From: Mansonella perstans
Lineage: Eukaryota; Nematoda; Chromadorea; Rhabditida; Onchocercidae
Assembly: GCA_037074765.1 (NCBI GenBank)
Contig: JBAMDO010000019.1
Location: 310,001-374,000, forward strand
Length of the DNA stretch: 64,000 nt
Reading direction: 5' to 3'
Every line of letters starts with the position of its first letter. Position 1 is the first letter of the stretch. The translations under genes were made by a program, and so were the position numbers. A model generated the notes under the pieces. It worked only from the letters and a program-made list of their open reading frames with translations. It had not been told where the DNA came from and searched no databases. This document shows, piece by piece, positions 1-14,020 of this stretch.

Positions 1-3000
1 TGAGGAAAATGTGATGCTGAATGCCTACATAGAGAAACCGAAATTGCGCAATTGTTTGCACGGCATGCATTCGATAATTGCGTACTTTGCGCACACATTC
101 AGCAATGTTTATCCTCGGAACTGTTCTGTCATGCAGCATTAAATGTGCCCACTGAAGTGATACGTTAATGAAACATAAAGATTGTTTTAGAAAACTCTGC
201 ATAAATTTAATAGAAAAATACAAAATTCATGTTGAAAAAATACTGGAAAGCTCGAAAGTAAGTTAGGATTTCACTTCAAAAATTTCTAGTAGTTAGAGAT
301 TTCCCATGAGAATATTATTATATCTGTTCACTTCAAAATTTGAGGTTTTTAGTTTTTTGAACTGTAAAAAAAATTAAAAAATATTGATAAAAGTGGATAG
401 ACAGAGAAACAGAAATTTTTATTTGAAAAAATTTATTAAACTTGTACTTCTAAAGCAGCGTAGCATCCAGCTCTTCCAGCTCCAGCAAGACTCATACATA
501 CATATGGGCGACGCATCTTTCTAAATTAAAAACAAATTTGATAGAAAAAAATTAAACAGAGTTCTTTAGATCTTGTTCTGTGATCTTACTATTACTTTTT
601 AGGAACTCAGATATGGTTGACAAAGTTTTGCTTCGTTGCCAGATATTACTGGATGCTGTAAATGATAGGTTATTAAATCGAAGGGCATTGGAAAAAGGCA
701 CGAGTTAATTTAATTGACGTGTGCAAAGGAAATGTAAAGGTTGAAGATATAAATTACAGCATTAATATTTTTTGGAGAACTTAAAATTCTTAGTGTAATA
801 ATAAAGGTACCTTAAGGATGAATGTATAGGCCATAAATGTTCGCTATCTTTTGGTGATCTGTTTGGTTCCCAAGCACTGTAGTGATGCCATAAAATTCGA
901 CGCGTTTCATCGCCTTTTGATAAATAGTACTCACGCACTAGCCAATCAGGCCCAATATTAACTTCATTTTTATATGTCAACACCATAAGGTCTTCAATGT
1001 GCAAGCACTTTCTATAATGTTTCAAAGTTTGTAGGTCAAAATTCAAAATCCAAATCTAAAATCGAAGTATCTGATTTTAGCGATGAAACAATTACTTCTT
1101 TAAATTTTCAAACTAAACAACTTTAACTTAATTACTGAACCCTTTTCCAGGAATCAATCGGATATTTTCGGCGTGTTGCTTCCACTCATTTAGTGTTAAA
1201 AATAATAGTATTGTTTGAACATTTTCCTGCCAAACCATTTCCCAAAAATGTTTAACTGTATTCGATAACGGCAACTGCGTAATGATAATCTAGAATTTGA
1301 AGCATTCAGAACAAGAAGACTTTTGCAAAATATTATCGATGATTGTTAAAGTAATTCTTTCTTAAATCTAAATGTATGAAGCATTAAAAATATGAAGTAA
1401 ACATTATGAGAAGAGCAAGATAACGCAAGAATTCAAAGGGATATATCTGGAAAGTAATGCCACTCCAAATCTCTACAGAAACGAAATGTACATCAAAAAT
1501 TGAAAGCTGTGGATATTGACTAACCTCATTGGGATTATCACCCAATGGAACTCGACTTGCATGTATAAAATCCGAACCTCCGTCATCACTTTTAAGCACA
1601 ACACGTGTTTGGTCAATGCATATTACATCTAAATGAAAAGTGAAATTTCTAGTTTTTTCATTTTAACCCACTGAAACAAAAATCATTCAGGAATGTTTTA
1701 AGTTTAAAATTACTGAAATTGGTTAGGATTAAATTGAATTTTCTGATGAAATCAGGAATTTGGGAATAAAGTTGCAGACCTGAAACTTAAAGCTGTTTTT
1801 ATTCCGAATTCCTCAGAAATAATAAGCAATATTTCTCTTACAACAATTTGGACAGTAAAAAGCGTTGAAATCATGCCTGGATATCGGCATCGTATCAAAT
1901 TCTGGTCATGCGCAGTCCGAGTTACAGCTTTCGGGATAAAATGTCGGCAGTGAACAAATTCATCTTTTATCCCTTCCCTTCCGGCTTTTTCAATTTGCTC
2001 AATGAACTGAACTACCTTCCATTTTTGTCGTATTTCTATAAAATCAAATGAGTTTGTTATCCAAAATTACACTTTTATTCCGAGATTTACAAATGAAAAG
2101 ATTGCAGAATTCTTTACATTAGTTTACACTAAGATTCTTAATGACCCCCTGAAATGTGAACTTCTCATTGATTTCTTAATTATAGCGTAAACATTTAATG
2201 ATATTTTAAAAAATGTAGAAATTGTAGGGCAAGTGTAATGAAAATGCTTGAAAATTGAAATCGTGAAGCTCACGCTGATCATTTTCATCAATCTGTTCAT
2301 GTTTAATTGATGATAATTCTTCACTTGTCTGTCCATGTTTAACCGGAGATAATTCTTCGCTTATCTTTGCTTTTGATACCTTAAATCGTCAACTCATAGT
2401 CAAAAATTAATTTAATAAACAAATCAGCGAAATGAGAATGATATTTCGCTCTTCAGTTTTAGAAGAGTGCACTTTATAGGAAATGCAAATGTCCTAATTT
2501 GCATTTCCTGTAAAGTCATTTTCGCAACTATTTTTTACAAATCCCGAAAGTGATCAGAAAACGACGCTAAAGTTTCTCGAGACTTTTTGAGAGTTATTAG
2601 TAATGAAACAAGTGTTGCTTTAAAATCACGAATAATTAACCAGAATTTAAAAGAAAATTATTTTCTTTAATGCTTGGAAATATCTCACTATCAGCTGTTA
2701 TCGTATTTCTCAATTTTATTCGTGTAAGATGCACGTTGAACATAAAACAGAACTACTAACTTTTCCTAGATTAAGTTTAAAAAAAATTAAGATTATGCAA
2801 AGAGGAAAAGGAATTTATCAAACAACGACAATCTGTGAAAATTTATATTCGTCATAAAAAACTCTAACAGCTTTGAAAAGAGAATGAAATTTAGAAATGA
2901 AATCTAAGCAACATATAAATCATACAGTTCCAGACATTTTTTGCTGCATTTGCTCCATCGATTCTAAAAGTAATGCAGAATTTTATAGAAATTAAAGATG

Positions 3001-4463
3001 GGATTTGAATATTTGGATAAATAACTTTGTCAAAATTTTTAGGGAATACTGCTATGCTTATATTTAGATTCACATTAAAATTCTTAGTACTTTTTTAATA
3101 TATTTGCATCCTATCACTTTATTACTAAAACTTATCATTTTTTTAAACAAACAGTTCAAAAACTGAGCCGTTAAAGAAGTTCAAAGTTGCAAAACTACTT
3201 GAAAGTACTATTTTTTGTCGAAACGCCTTTTGAAAATTTCATTTTCTATAAGAAGCTTTTAAATATTTGAGTTTTAGCCAAAGTTCAAAATTTAAAGACA
3301 TATTGAAGCTATCATTACTTGGACAACTCAACGGACTAAGATCATTTCTGGTAGCTAAAATTCTATGAATATTATATGGCTATAAAGATGAGCATTCCTC
3401 TCGGCTCATATAATGCTCGGTGCAATATTTGCATTTTTCTAGGCATAGAATTGTTTCAGAATTAATTTATTATTTGAATAATTCAATATCATACTTGATT
3501 CTATGATTTCTTCATTTGATTTTTCCTTTTCTTCAATTTTTTCCCCATTTTGTTTTGTCTTTTGATTTGTATCGTCAAGGCAGGTTAAATTTTCCGTTAC
3601 TGTTGCCTGAGGTGGTTCTGTCATCTTTAACTTCAGCGGGGGATTGGTAGGGATAGTTCTTTGCTCGACCGGATAATCCTCATCAGCCGATGCTTGTTCC
3701 CAGATGCGGTGCTGATCTATGAACATACCGAGATGTCTGAATGTTGAAAATAATTGCCATGTCAAAGAACTTTAAAATATCAGTAAAAAAACTTACTTTT
3801 TCGGTGTTTCCGACGTTTTCGTCGTTTGCGGTGGTGTTTTTCTTTTGCTTTAAAAAAACCGCACAAGTTCTTCCAAAATCTGTCATATATCCTTTTGCCA
3901 TGACCTAAAACATTAAATGACTTTATAAGTTCCAAAAAACTTAGGTTTCAAATTTATTAAGCAATATGAATGTTTATTGTTCAACATTGTATATTATTAC
4001 TAATTGCTTTCGTTATCGGGTTCCTTTTTTTGCAATTAACAGGATAATCCACAAATTAGTTCCCTCATGTCTTTAAACATGCCATGAAGTTTTTTATCTA
4101 TCCGATCTTTCATTGATAAATGACAGCATTTCAATCAATTTGTCTGTGGCTAACTTGAAAATTTTTCAACTTTGAAAAGAGAAGTATAATTTAATTTTGA
4201 AATAATTTTTAAATGATATGTCATGTTTCCGATGTGTGTGCTTACTGCGATGCGAATGCGGCTTGCTATGTGTCCGATGCCTCGTCCTCTCTTGCTTCAT
4301 CAAAAGATCCGGCTGACGTTCACCATCATACCTACTTCCATAATTTCCTTCTCGTTCGCGATATGTATAGGGCGATGACTCTCTCCCGTTTCTGTGCCGC
4401 TGTTTTTCCAATTCGTTCACATATCTCGACTTCAACTGCTGCATTTGTCCATAAACTGGTGAT
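1..4463 (-). CDS. Tyrosine phosphatase-like pseudophosphatase (partial, 3' end off the left edge)
   Basis: Classical PTP domain spread over many exons. Exons I could place (high to low coordinates): 4246-4463, 3797-3904, 3495-3716, 2926-2963, 2274-2379, 1877-2035, 1525-1628, about 1141-1289, about 811-1011, a poorly resolved one near 585-648, 448-520 and 1-151. Family motifs in order: RYPDVICIDQTRV (start of the phosphatase core), FIHASRV, TQLPLSNTVKHFWEMVWQE, RRILWHHYSAW and, last, NYRMHAVQTIAQFRFLY. Two catalytic positions are lost. The WPD loop reads WEPNRSP instead of WPDHGVP, and the signature HCSAGxGRTG reads MSLAGAGRAG, putting Ser at the Cys position. It is therefore predicted to bind or scaffold rather than dephosphorylate. 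The N-terminal 200 or so residues are an added low-complexity, Arg/His/Lys-rich region. The intron after exon 1877-2035 starts with GC. The true start lies upstream of 4463 and was not found. Phase between 648 and 448 did not resolve, so a decayed gene cannot be excluded. C. elegans has inactive PTP-like proteins such as EGG-3/4/5; orthology is untested. Confidence 0.8.
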
Positions 4464-4469
4464 CTTAAA

Positions 4470-7400
4470 AGTTGAACTACTCAGTATTACTGCCAAACGA
4501 TTGGGAACCAAATTCAAACAAGTTTGGTAAAAGATGCCATTCTCTTTAAAAAGTTAATTTCGATCTAATATACTTTCTAATATGCTGTTGTAGTATAAGA
4601 TAATAAATCGCAATGAAATACTAGTTTTGATTTCTCGCTGGCTCAGTTTGATTTTCCATAGAGTTCTGGGCTCGTCGTTGAATTAAATAAATTTTATGGT
4701 ACTCTTAACAATTGAGAGTTTTGGAGTAATTTATCCTCTTTCTGCAAAAATCTAAATATTTGCCTACTTGTTTATGCCGTTAAATTCAGTATTCGGATTT
4801 CTATCATTCTGTGTTGGCTGTTCTAATCTTTCAAATGCGCTACCCGATTGCATTATTCCCCGCACAGTTTCGCGGGTTGCTCTGAAGTAGTTCAGTTTTT
4901 GAATAATTGAATTAAAATGTGATGATGCTGAATGAAATATGTTTCAAGTTAGATTACTATTGCTAAATTGAGCAATTATTTAATTACTGAATATAAATCA
5001 ATTTTGTTAGACCATAAATCGATTTATGCCAAATCTCTCACTATATTATGCTAAGTTTTCTGCAATTATATATCCCGTCTGTGATAACTAATCATTTAGA
5101 AGTATTAATATAATTTAAAAATTTTTAAAACTACGGATTAATTAATTTCATTGCCTATTAGTAGAGTAATGTGGATACTGCAAATTTGCAATGAATGAGC
5201 TCATCATCAATGATCGTATATTAATGAGATTGCAAGTGCGGAACTACTTTTTCTCCGAAAAAATTCAAAAATAAAAAAGTGGAAATAATATGAATCGTGT
5301 TTCTTACTGAGTTAACCATGCTAACTAATATCACTCATCCATTTCCCCCGGCCCTAAAATATTCTCTCTCGATCCTTTTTCCCAAGTTACTTTGCCTTTG
5401 GCTCTCAAAAAGATCGAAAAGAGAAGTTGTTGGCCAACAATGTTCTCTTACACCATTATTACTTTATTCATTTGTTCTAACAACTTTATTTATTCTTTTT
5501 CTGCTGTAAATGATGCTATAATTGAAATATTAAAGTATAAATTTACTTTCACAAATCTTTTGCAACAAAATTCGCGGGAAATTTTACATTAAAAATTTTT
5601 TTAGATTAAATCGTCGTGAAAATTGTAGCGCAAACTATCTCAACAGGTTTATTACAAGAATAAGAGGGTAAAGCGACCGCTCGGAAATAACTTCGTCAGT
5701 TTTTAAATCAATCTCATTCTGCTCCTCTCTTTTTATTATGAAGATCATCCAATTCATTCGCATTTATGTTTCATACAAAAATTTCTTCGCTTCAATGGTT
5801 TTTCTGCAAACAATTTAACTTCATCATCAGCTGCCCACCAGTTGCAATTCTTTTTTGCAATAGCTAATTTCGTTCCGACTTCTAATCCCAAATTGATCAT
5901 AAAATTCTCTTATATGTTTCGGAAAATCTGACAGCTGTTAAAAACAAATTTCAAACTTTTAATGTCAAATAAAATATGACTGGAAACACGCTAGACACGA
6001 ATGACAAGTGCAGTGGTGATAAAAATTGCTTTGCAATTCATGTTCTTTTCGATACCTGAACGAATATCACTCACTGTACTGCAATAATACCGAAAAAATG
6101 TTTAAGTATGCCTGCCAAGGCACAAATCTTGCCAATTCATGTCATCACCATAAAAATTTCGCCAGCTGCATTTCTTGCTTCTGCTGACAGTTGACATGAA
6201 GCAGTGTTACCAAACATAACTTCATGAACTACTGCAAGGTTTCTTCTTTAGTTTAAGTGTCAAGTCACTTCACATCTCATCCATTCCTTGCATTCTAGTT
6301 TTTCAAATTAATTAAATACCGGTCTCGTTAGATTCTGTGATGATTTCTCTAGTGCTGCTGAGTTACTCGCGCACTTTTATATTTGGTTTTCCAAGGAAAT
6401 TTTCGATTTTCTGAATAAAAATTTTGCAAAATTTTTTTCTTTCGACATTTCAGATTTTCAAATAATGCAATATTACAATAATTTTTAAATTTAAGCGAAT
6501 CATGATTTAAGGATTAGAAATCAATTTCATTTTATTTATTCACTGATTATGCAGTGCTTTTTTTTGAGGAACTCAAGTTTAAGGTGCTATAAGATATATC
6601 ATCTTATTACAAAATAGGAACTGTTTGGTTTAGATTGTTTTTTTGGTAAGCTGATGCGAAGAATCGGTGATAGTGTAGCGCAAAGAGAGTAGCATTATTT
6701 TTTTATCGAAGGATTGCAATAAATGTTGAAATCAGAAAATGATCATGGGCCACTGAGTCATTAACAATATTTTTTGAAAGTTTTTGGGATTAAACATGAT
6801 GGTAAAGTTCTTAATATTTGTTAGCCAAAGACGAATATTTTGGAATAAAGGCTTATTGACAAGTGGTGGAAATTCTTAATATATGAAAGGCAATTAAGAG
6901 AATAGAATATTAGGATGATTGGTCCCTTTTGTTGTCGTTGTCAGGAAATTCTGATAGGAATTTGATTAAGGTTGAATGCGATTCGGCAGCATATAGAACT
7001 AGTATTGAAATGAAAGCGTGCAGTTTTGGTCTTATCTAAATCAAAAATAGAGTTAAGTCTTGCTGAATCGAAACTAGTTTTCATTCTATTTACTAATATA
7101 GTGGGATTAGCTTACAACAGCAAACTTTGGATATGAGTAGAAAAATTTACATAAGAATGGTTTGGCTTAGTAGTAGTAATGTACACGCTATCATTCAATA
7201 GCTTTTAGGAGGAAATACAATATTGAAATTTTGTTAGTTACAGTAATTTTGCTTAATTGCAAAGTCAGAAAATAAATTAATGAATAAATTTTTCATTACA
7301 TTATGCATGAAAGACAATTATTTTCTTTTTCTTTTGCGAATTGTTTGCTTAAAAATATAATAAAAAATTTTTATACTACAAATTTCCATGAAATGAATTT

Positions 7401-10400
7401 TTTTTCATATTTTTCCTGCTGAATTTTTTCTGCGTTCATTTTTCTATTTCAGGTACATAAAAATTTGGGCGCTATAATTTTAATCAAACTAATTGTACAT
7501 ATTTGTTTTATTTCAAAGGTTTCTTTAAATTTCTTTGCTTTAATATAATTAAATAAGCCTCTGTAAATGTCTTCTTCCAAAGTAAATGCCATTTGTCCCT
7601 GCTGTAGTAATGAGGTATTAAGCTTTGAACATGCTTTGGCTAATGACTGGGCCTTCTTCCTTACACACATAGATGTACATATTTGCATATATCAAATGCA
7701 TGCACCTGCACATCTATGCATTAGTATGCAAAGAATAATATACTGACTGATATTCTTCAAATAAAAAAAATACCACGAAGTCATTGCAAATTAAATTCTA
7801 AACCAATGTGCGCCATACTTTTACTGCCATCGATGACTTTGTTTTTGAATTCAGATAGAAATGAAATCGAATATTTTGGAATAATTGAACGTTTTGAGCA
7901 ATCAAAATAGTCGAAAAGAGTAGTAGTGGAAAGGAAAAAAACAATTTTATTAAGTTTGTGAAAAGCATAAAATAATGTCCTTCAAGGGGACAAAAAATAG
8001 CCAAACAAAATAAAATGAAAATGCTTTTTGATTTTGGAATGTTTTTATCTTTGATGTTGCTAGAAATAAAAAAATCAAGAAGAAAACTATTTTGTTTTAT
8101 TCATTACTTTTTATTTATTTATTAACTTCACCTTGACCGTTATTCTCTTTGTTTCATTCCGAAATTCATAAGAAAGTGCAAATAAGTGTGAAGCAATGAA
8201 ACTCCGAGATGTTTCCATTCTGATTTACAAAATGAATTACTAGTAGTGGTTGTAAACAACGAAAATTTTAAAAAATGAAGAAAAATGAAGCAACAGTTGT
8301 TTCAAGAGGAGAACAACGAGAAGCAATTTCATTTTTTGAACCAACTTACCGCCCTATTTCCTCCATTACTTTTTTTTTCCGCTTTTTCGTAGGATCATCT
8401 GTCTCATATTTTTTATTTTTTAGTAGGAAATGTCATTTGATAACAAATTAAAGCTCTTAATCTAATTAACTTCATTGATAAGTGTGGAATCACTCCGCAG
8501 TTGCTTCACAGCTCAAATAGCACATTTTCTTATTTTGCATTGTGCTGAAAAAATTGGCTAAGAAAAAAGAACTATCTATGAAGTATCTATAATCTATAAA
8601 AAATATCTATCTATATCTAAAAATATCTAAAAATCTAAAAAATATCTGAAAAAAAAAATATCTAAAAACGATCTATAAGATCATAATGCAAAAATAAATT
8701 CAGTGCAAATTCAATTAAGAATTCAAATGCAAACAAATAAATTACCTGAATTCGATAACTGGGAAACATTCTCCTATGTTAATCATATATATATATATGT
8801 ATATGCATTTTTTGAATGAGAAAAGGAAACAGTTGACGAATTTCCATATTATGTTAAATCGACGCTTAATATCGGCAAATTTTGTTGTATTCAATGGAAG
8901 AACAAAAAAAGTAGGACGAATCTTTTATGCTTCATTATTGCTGAATCTATGAAGGGGCCAAATTTCTGGCTGTATTTGTCTTTCAGAAATGCCTTGCATT
9001 TATATTCTCTCTCAGCGACTAGCATATCATTTCTTGCAGCTATCATTCAGATCTTTTCTGTTCATTTATTTCATGAGCAATTTTGGAAAATTCATTTTCT
9101 CATGGGTGCTTCGATTTGCTGATAATAGAAAATTCACATTCCTTTTCACATAGTTCATTTATTTCATTGCTTTTAATTTGAATCACTGAATGAAATGGAC
9201 TTCATCAGATTATTATGTTTTAAAAATTTCTTCTTCAAGTTTGAGCTTGGAAAGATTGACAGATTTATCATTGCTATTTGTCATTCTATTACTGAGCATG
9301 GATTTTCTTTCACTTAACAATTAATTTAAATCTTTTAATGATAGCGCGGCATATTCACTGAGCTTTTCTATAAAATCATTTCACAATCACAAAACTATTT
9401 GCAACACTTTCTAATAATAATCGAAAAGTTTTCTCAAAGGATGCAACTTCGTCAGGATTTAATTGTTGCTTTAAAATTTTATTTTACTTCTTACTTTTTT
9501 AAATTCGAAAATATAGGGAAGAATTTAATTTAAAGTCTAAATCATTTTAACATAAATGAATTTACGAAATATTTCATATAAATACATTTTCTGGAATGTG
9601 TTTTACATATAATTACGACAACTTGCAATTGCGCCATTTCTAGTAAATGTAGCGATTATAATAAGAAGCGTTAGTAAGATAAGGGCTTAAATAACGCTAA
9701 TGATAAATTGAATTACTTTCAAAAATCAAACACTACCATTACTTTACTTTCTCACAGAAGATAACGTTTGTTTTTTTTGCTTTGATACATGAAATAAGAT
9801 GACATAAACTGTTTTAGAAAGTGAACTAATAGAATGATTTCATGAAATGTTATAATTTATGCATGGCTTTTCAACTTGCAATATTTCTAATACATTAATA
9901 TGGTCTACTTTATCGGACCATATAAATGACTAATTTCTTTATTTCTAATCCAGGCCATGCAACATTTGATTTAGTAGAAACGCTAAATGCTATTTTTTTT
10001 TTGGAGGAAAGATAAGATGGAACAGAGCGGGAAGTAGTGATTGGATTTGTTTACATTTGAAACAGTTTAAACTGATGCACTTTTCCGCAAAGTTCATCAG
10101 TGCAAAAGTTTTTCTTGTGATTTTCAGTGATCAGAAAGATGTGAAATGCTTGAATATCTTCCTGTAATTGTGACAAATCAAACTTATTATCATTTTGAAA
10201 AGAATAATTGCGTTCTACACTGCTTCTTTTTTAATCACTGCTCTCTTTTTCTTTTAAATCTCGTTCCCAATCTTGATAAATTAATTTCCACTTGAACTTT
10301 CTAACTTACTCTCTTTCTAATTATTTTCGATTCTTGATATTTATAGCATTCAGTGTCCTATAGTTTTATTTATTTATTCCTTATATTTTGAAAAAACACA

Positions 10401-13400
10401 ATACATATATATGTAGCACAACCAGAAAAGCGAACAATCAAAAATCATTTTAAAAAATATTGAAATTTATGGTAATTAAAAGTAGACTTTATGGATATGA
10501 TTACGAAGTAGCACACTTTAAATGAAAATTAAATAAATAATTGGCAGTTCTTGGATTTCACGTAAAGACGTACATATTTAAAAAAGTTCAGTATTCTAGT
10601 TAATAGTTTCGTTCTTTATTTCACTCTATTTCTATAGCATCCTCAATGCATGAAAGTAATTTTGAAGCATTTCATTGAATTAAAGCAAATTGATGTCTCA
10701 ATTGATGACAAACACCACTGCATCCTTCCTGTAAATATTTTAAAAGTCTTAGAAAAGAAGAGCATTTCAACTTATTTTGCTTATTTTCATATTGCTTAAT
10801 TTTCACTTTCATTTAGCCCAAAAATATACATGAAGACCGATAATTTAAAAATACATCTAATTTCTTTCATTTCAATTATATTAAATTACAGATAAAAATA
10901 TAACGTAACAAATATTGGATAACAAATAACAAATACAAATAAATTAATTACTATGTGAGTAATTTAGTAAAAAGCTGTTTATCAGATAAAACAAATGGCA
11001 TAAAAAATCTTTTTCCTCTTCAATTTCTATTATTATTGTAACAAAACTTATCATTTGCAGCCAGTGTTTCTTGGCTATAACTAACTTGTCGTCCCATAAT
11101 GAGCTACATATGGGTTCTTTTAGTGTTTGCGATAAGTTCAATCGATTTTAAGTATATGTAGCAAGCCTAGTAGATCTCATTTTATGTTTTCCATTGTCGT
11201 TGCCAACTTATTTGAATATTTCCAGGGATAAAATTTCTCTCCTTTCTCGCTGTTTTTAATGAATGTGCGATGAGAAATTATCTTGTTGTCTTGATTTCAA
11301 CTAATTTAAAATTAACCACTATCTTCAAGACCTTTTGTTAGGATTATAGAATGAGAGATATTGTATTAATTTTGTTATTAAAATGTCGTTTCCTTTTATT
11401 TTAATTTTGAGTTTTTAATTTCTGAATTTTCTGGTTCATTTCTAAATGGTGCTATTGAATAGTCGTCGGTTCTTGATGTTAATAAAATTACTGACTCAGC
11501 CAATATTGTCAAATACATTGAAGAAAATGATCCGTAAAAGCAAGCATTACTTCCAAGGATCTTATAAGTTTTTCAGATTGCTTTTAAATTCCATAAAGAA
11601 AATATAAATTTTAATATTATACATTTTCCATGAATTTTGTCTCAGTTATGCTCTGAACCTTTCTTGCTTTTTAGTAATCAGTAATTTTCCCAATTAAGTT
11701 CGAAAAAAAGCAAAATCTCTCTCGGAAGCTGAAAAAACCAGTAAGAAATTGTTTATATTGAGCCTTATTTGTAGTTTCATACAATTGATTAAGAAATAAA
11801 AAACATAGGTTCCTTGTTTTTGATTTACCACATAGTTACGGATATACAAATTCCATTGTTTGATCTTCTTTACTAATGGACTCGAATTCAATAAACAGTT
11901 TTTCTAAGATGACGAACATTTGTTCAAGCACTTCGAGCTCAGTTATTGTATTTTTTCTATCGATACAGTAAGATCTTTTCATTTACAAAAAAAACAAAAA
12001 AAAAACTTTTTGATGAAAACAGAAGCACTTCTTCGTCTTCATCTTTCATGCACTTCAATAACTGTATTTAAATATTTGGCGCAGGTAAGAGTTCAATTTG
12101 TATCAGCAAAATCGATTACTTTTTGGATTAAGGACCTTGCAGCGATGAAATTAGAAGGAAAATTTAAATTAAAAACCTCTCGAATATCTTTACAAGATGT
12201 TCACTGATGCTGTAGTCAAAATGTCGTTTGTCCGTTTTATTTGAATCTAAATCAGCAGATTAATCTAAAGTATTTGAAATTTCGATTTAATAGTGAAATA
12301 TTTCTTATCTGAGTTCATACACACATATTTTTTTAACATTTATTTTTTAATAAATGCAATCCAATTATTTTTTGCTTCATAGCTTCATAACTAAGAAGTA
12401 TTAGTCCTCGCTGCACTTTCTATAAACAAGGCTTGGCTCAATTCTTAACGTTAATCTTTGTGTTTGTGCCAGTATTTGCATTTATCTTTTTCCCTATTTA
12501 TCTTTGATATGGATTGACTGATTTTTCAGAACAAATTAAACTAATGATAAGCAATTTAACTTTTACAACAAACCTTATATGTTTTTTTCTTAAAATGTAT
12601 TGCTTAAGAATTTTCTATGAAAATATTATTTAGGTTCAGACTAAGGTCTGAAAAAAGGATAATTTTCTTGCGATTTATTTTTAGAGATAGGAAAGCAGCA
12701 TGTCTTAGCTACTAAAAAACTTTTAGCCGCTCTATGGAATTTCTGTGTAAATGCTTCGGTACTATAGGCGCTTGAAGTAGATTTCATTGTCGCCTAGAAA
12801 GGAATAACAATTATCTAACCAAACAGTGCTCATGTATTCATTATGGAATCGTATACTTCCTCCATCCTTCCACAAATTTTCAGCTCATGAGCCAATAGAG
12901 GACTAGGTATATTTTCGATGAATCGGTGCAATAAAACACAAACTTGTTAGAAATTTCGTAGTCGGATAAGAAGAAATTTTGAAAAAAGAGTGCCCAAGCT
13001 TAATACATTATATTTTTTACTTTTTAAAAAATTACGTAGAATTGTTAGCATTTTCATTGCTTTATTGAAACTCAAAAATTACTTCTTTTTAATTATTAAC
13101 AAAATAGAAGTGAAATTTTCCACATTAGCTGCTATTTAAATAGAAAAAAGGAAGAGGTGCATAAAAATAAGAATAAGAAAATTAATAGCCTTTGTTTTTT
13201 CTTGTTGAGCCTTAAATCTTGCAATGTTAGTAATTTTCAATAATAATTGGACTTGTTTCAATTTTTTTTTTAATTCAATAACAGGAGTTGTTTTCAGTTT
13301 TTTTTTTTCGCTAATAAGAGTTGCTGATCCTATAATGCATTATAAATGTAAGTAGCTGTAAAAGATAACTGGCCTACTTTTTTGTCGATTATAGCACTTC

Positions 13401-14020
13401 GAACCTTGAAAATGGGTATCATGATCTTTGAAATTAAGATAGATGCAAAAAGAAACGAAAATTTATGTACTACAAATAGTTACAAACAGCTCGAATGGAC
13501 CCTCTGGGAAGCATTGCCAGATTAGTCATCTATTATAGATTCTATGCATCTAAATAAAGAATAATTGCGGGGAAAAGTGGTGTCGGTCTTTTCAGATATT
13601 TGTGATATTTTAGCAATAGGATGATAAAGTGAAGGAAACTGATGTTTCTATCCTTAAAGTTATATGGTGCAAGGAAAAGATGGGAAGATTTTTTTATCAT
13701 TTCCGTTAATTTAATTACACGCCAAGTAAAGTGGAAATGTTACTGATTTCATAATTTATGATTGTGGCCTTTACATGAATATTTAGTTAGAATGAACAAC
13801 TCGTAGATGTTTCAAATCCAAATACTTTTTATCAGCAATTCCTTATTATCAATTTTCAGGGGCGGATTTTTGTTAAGCTTAATCGCGGAATATGCGGAAA
13901 TTTCTCGCGAAACTATGAAAGGAACAATTTATTTCAAATAATACTGTTACAAGCAACATTATCGATTGTTGCAATTAGAGAAGACGGGTGATAAGAAGCA
14001 GTACCGATGTTTAATCATCG
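4470..14020. other. Gene-poor AT-rich spacer
   Basis: Nine and a half kilobases with only short chance frames on both strands. No exon with family similarity and no RNA gene was seen. It probably holds the 5' part of the phosphatase-like gene and regulatory DNA. The only local structures are a simple TATC/TATA-rich tract near 8.6-8.8 kb, a short Cys-rich frame at 6077-6187, and an unrecognised minus-strand frame at 7449-7688. Confidence 0.6.
8572..8684. repeat. ATCTA/AAATATCTA simple repeat tract
   Basis: About 110 bp built from imperfect repeats of ATCTATA and AAATATCTA, interrupted by A-runs, followed at about 8787-8805 by a short TA run. Microsatellite-like; no coding potential. Confidence 0.75.

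Noticed and set aside
4213..4530. Plus-strand frame of 105 codons
   Set aside because: It is the antisense shadow of the minus-strand Arg/His-rich exon 4246-4463, which joins its neighbours in phase.
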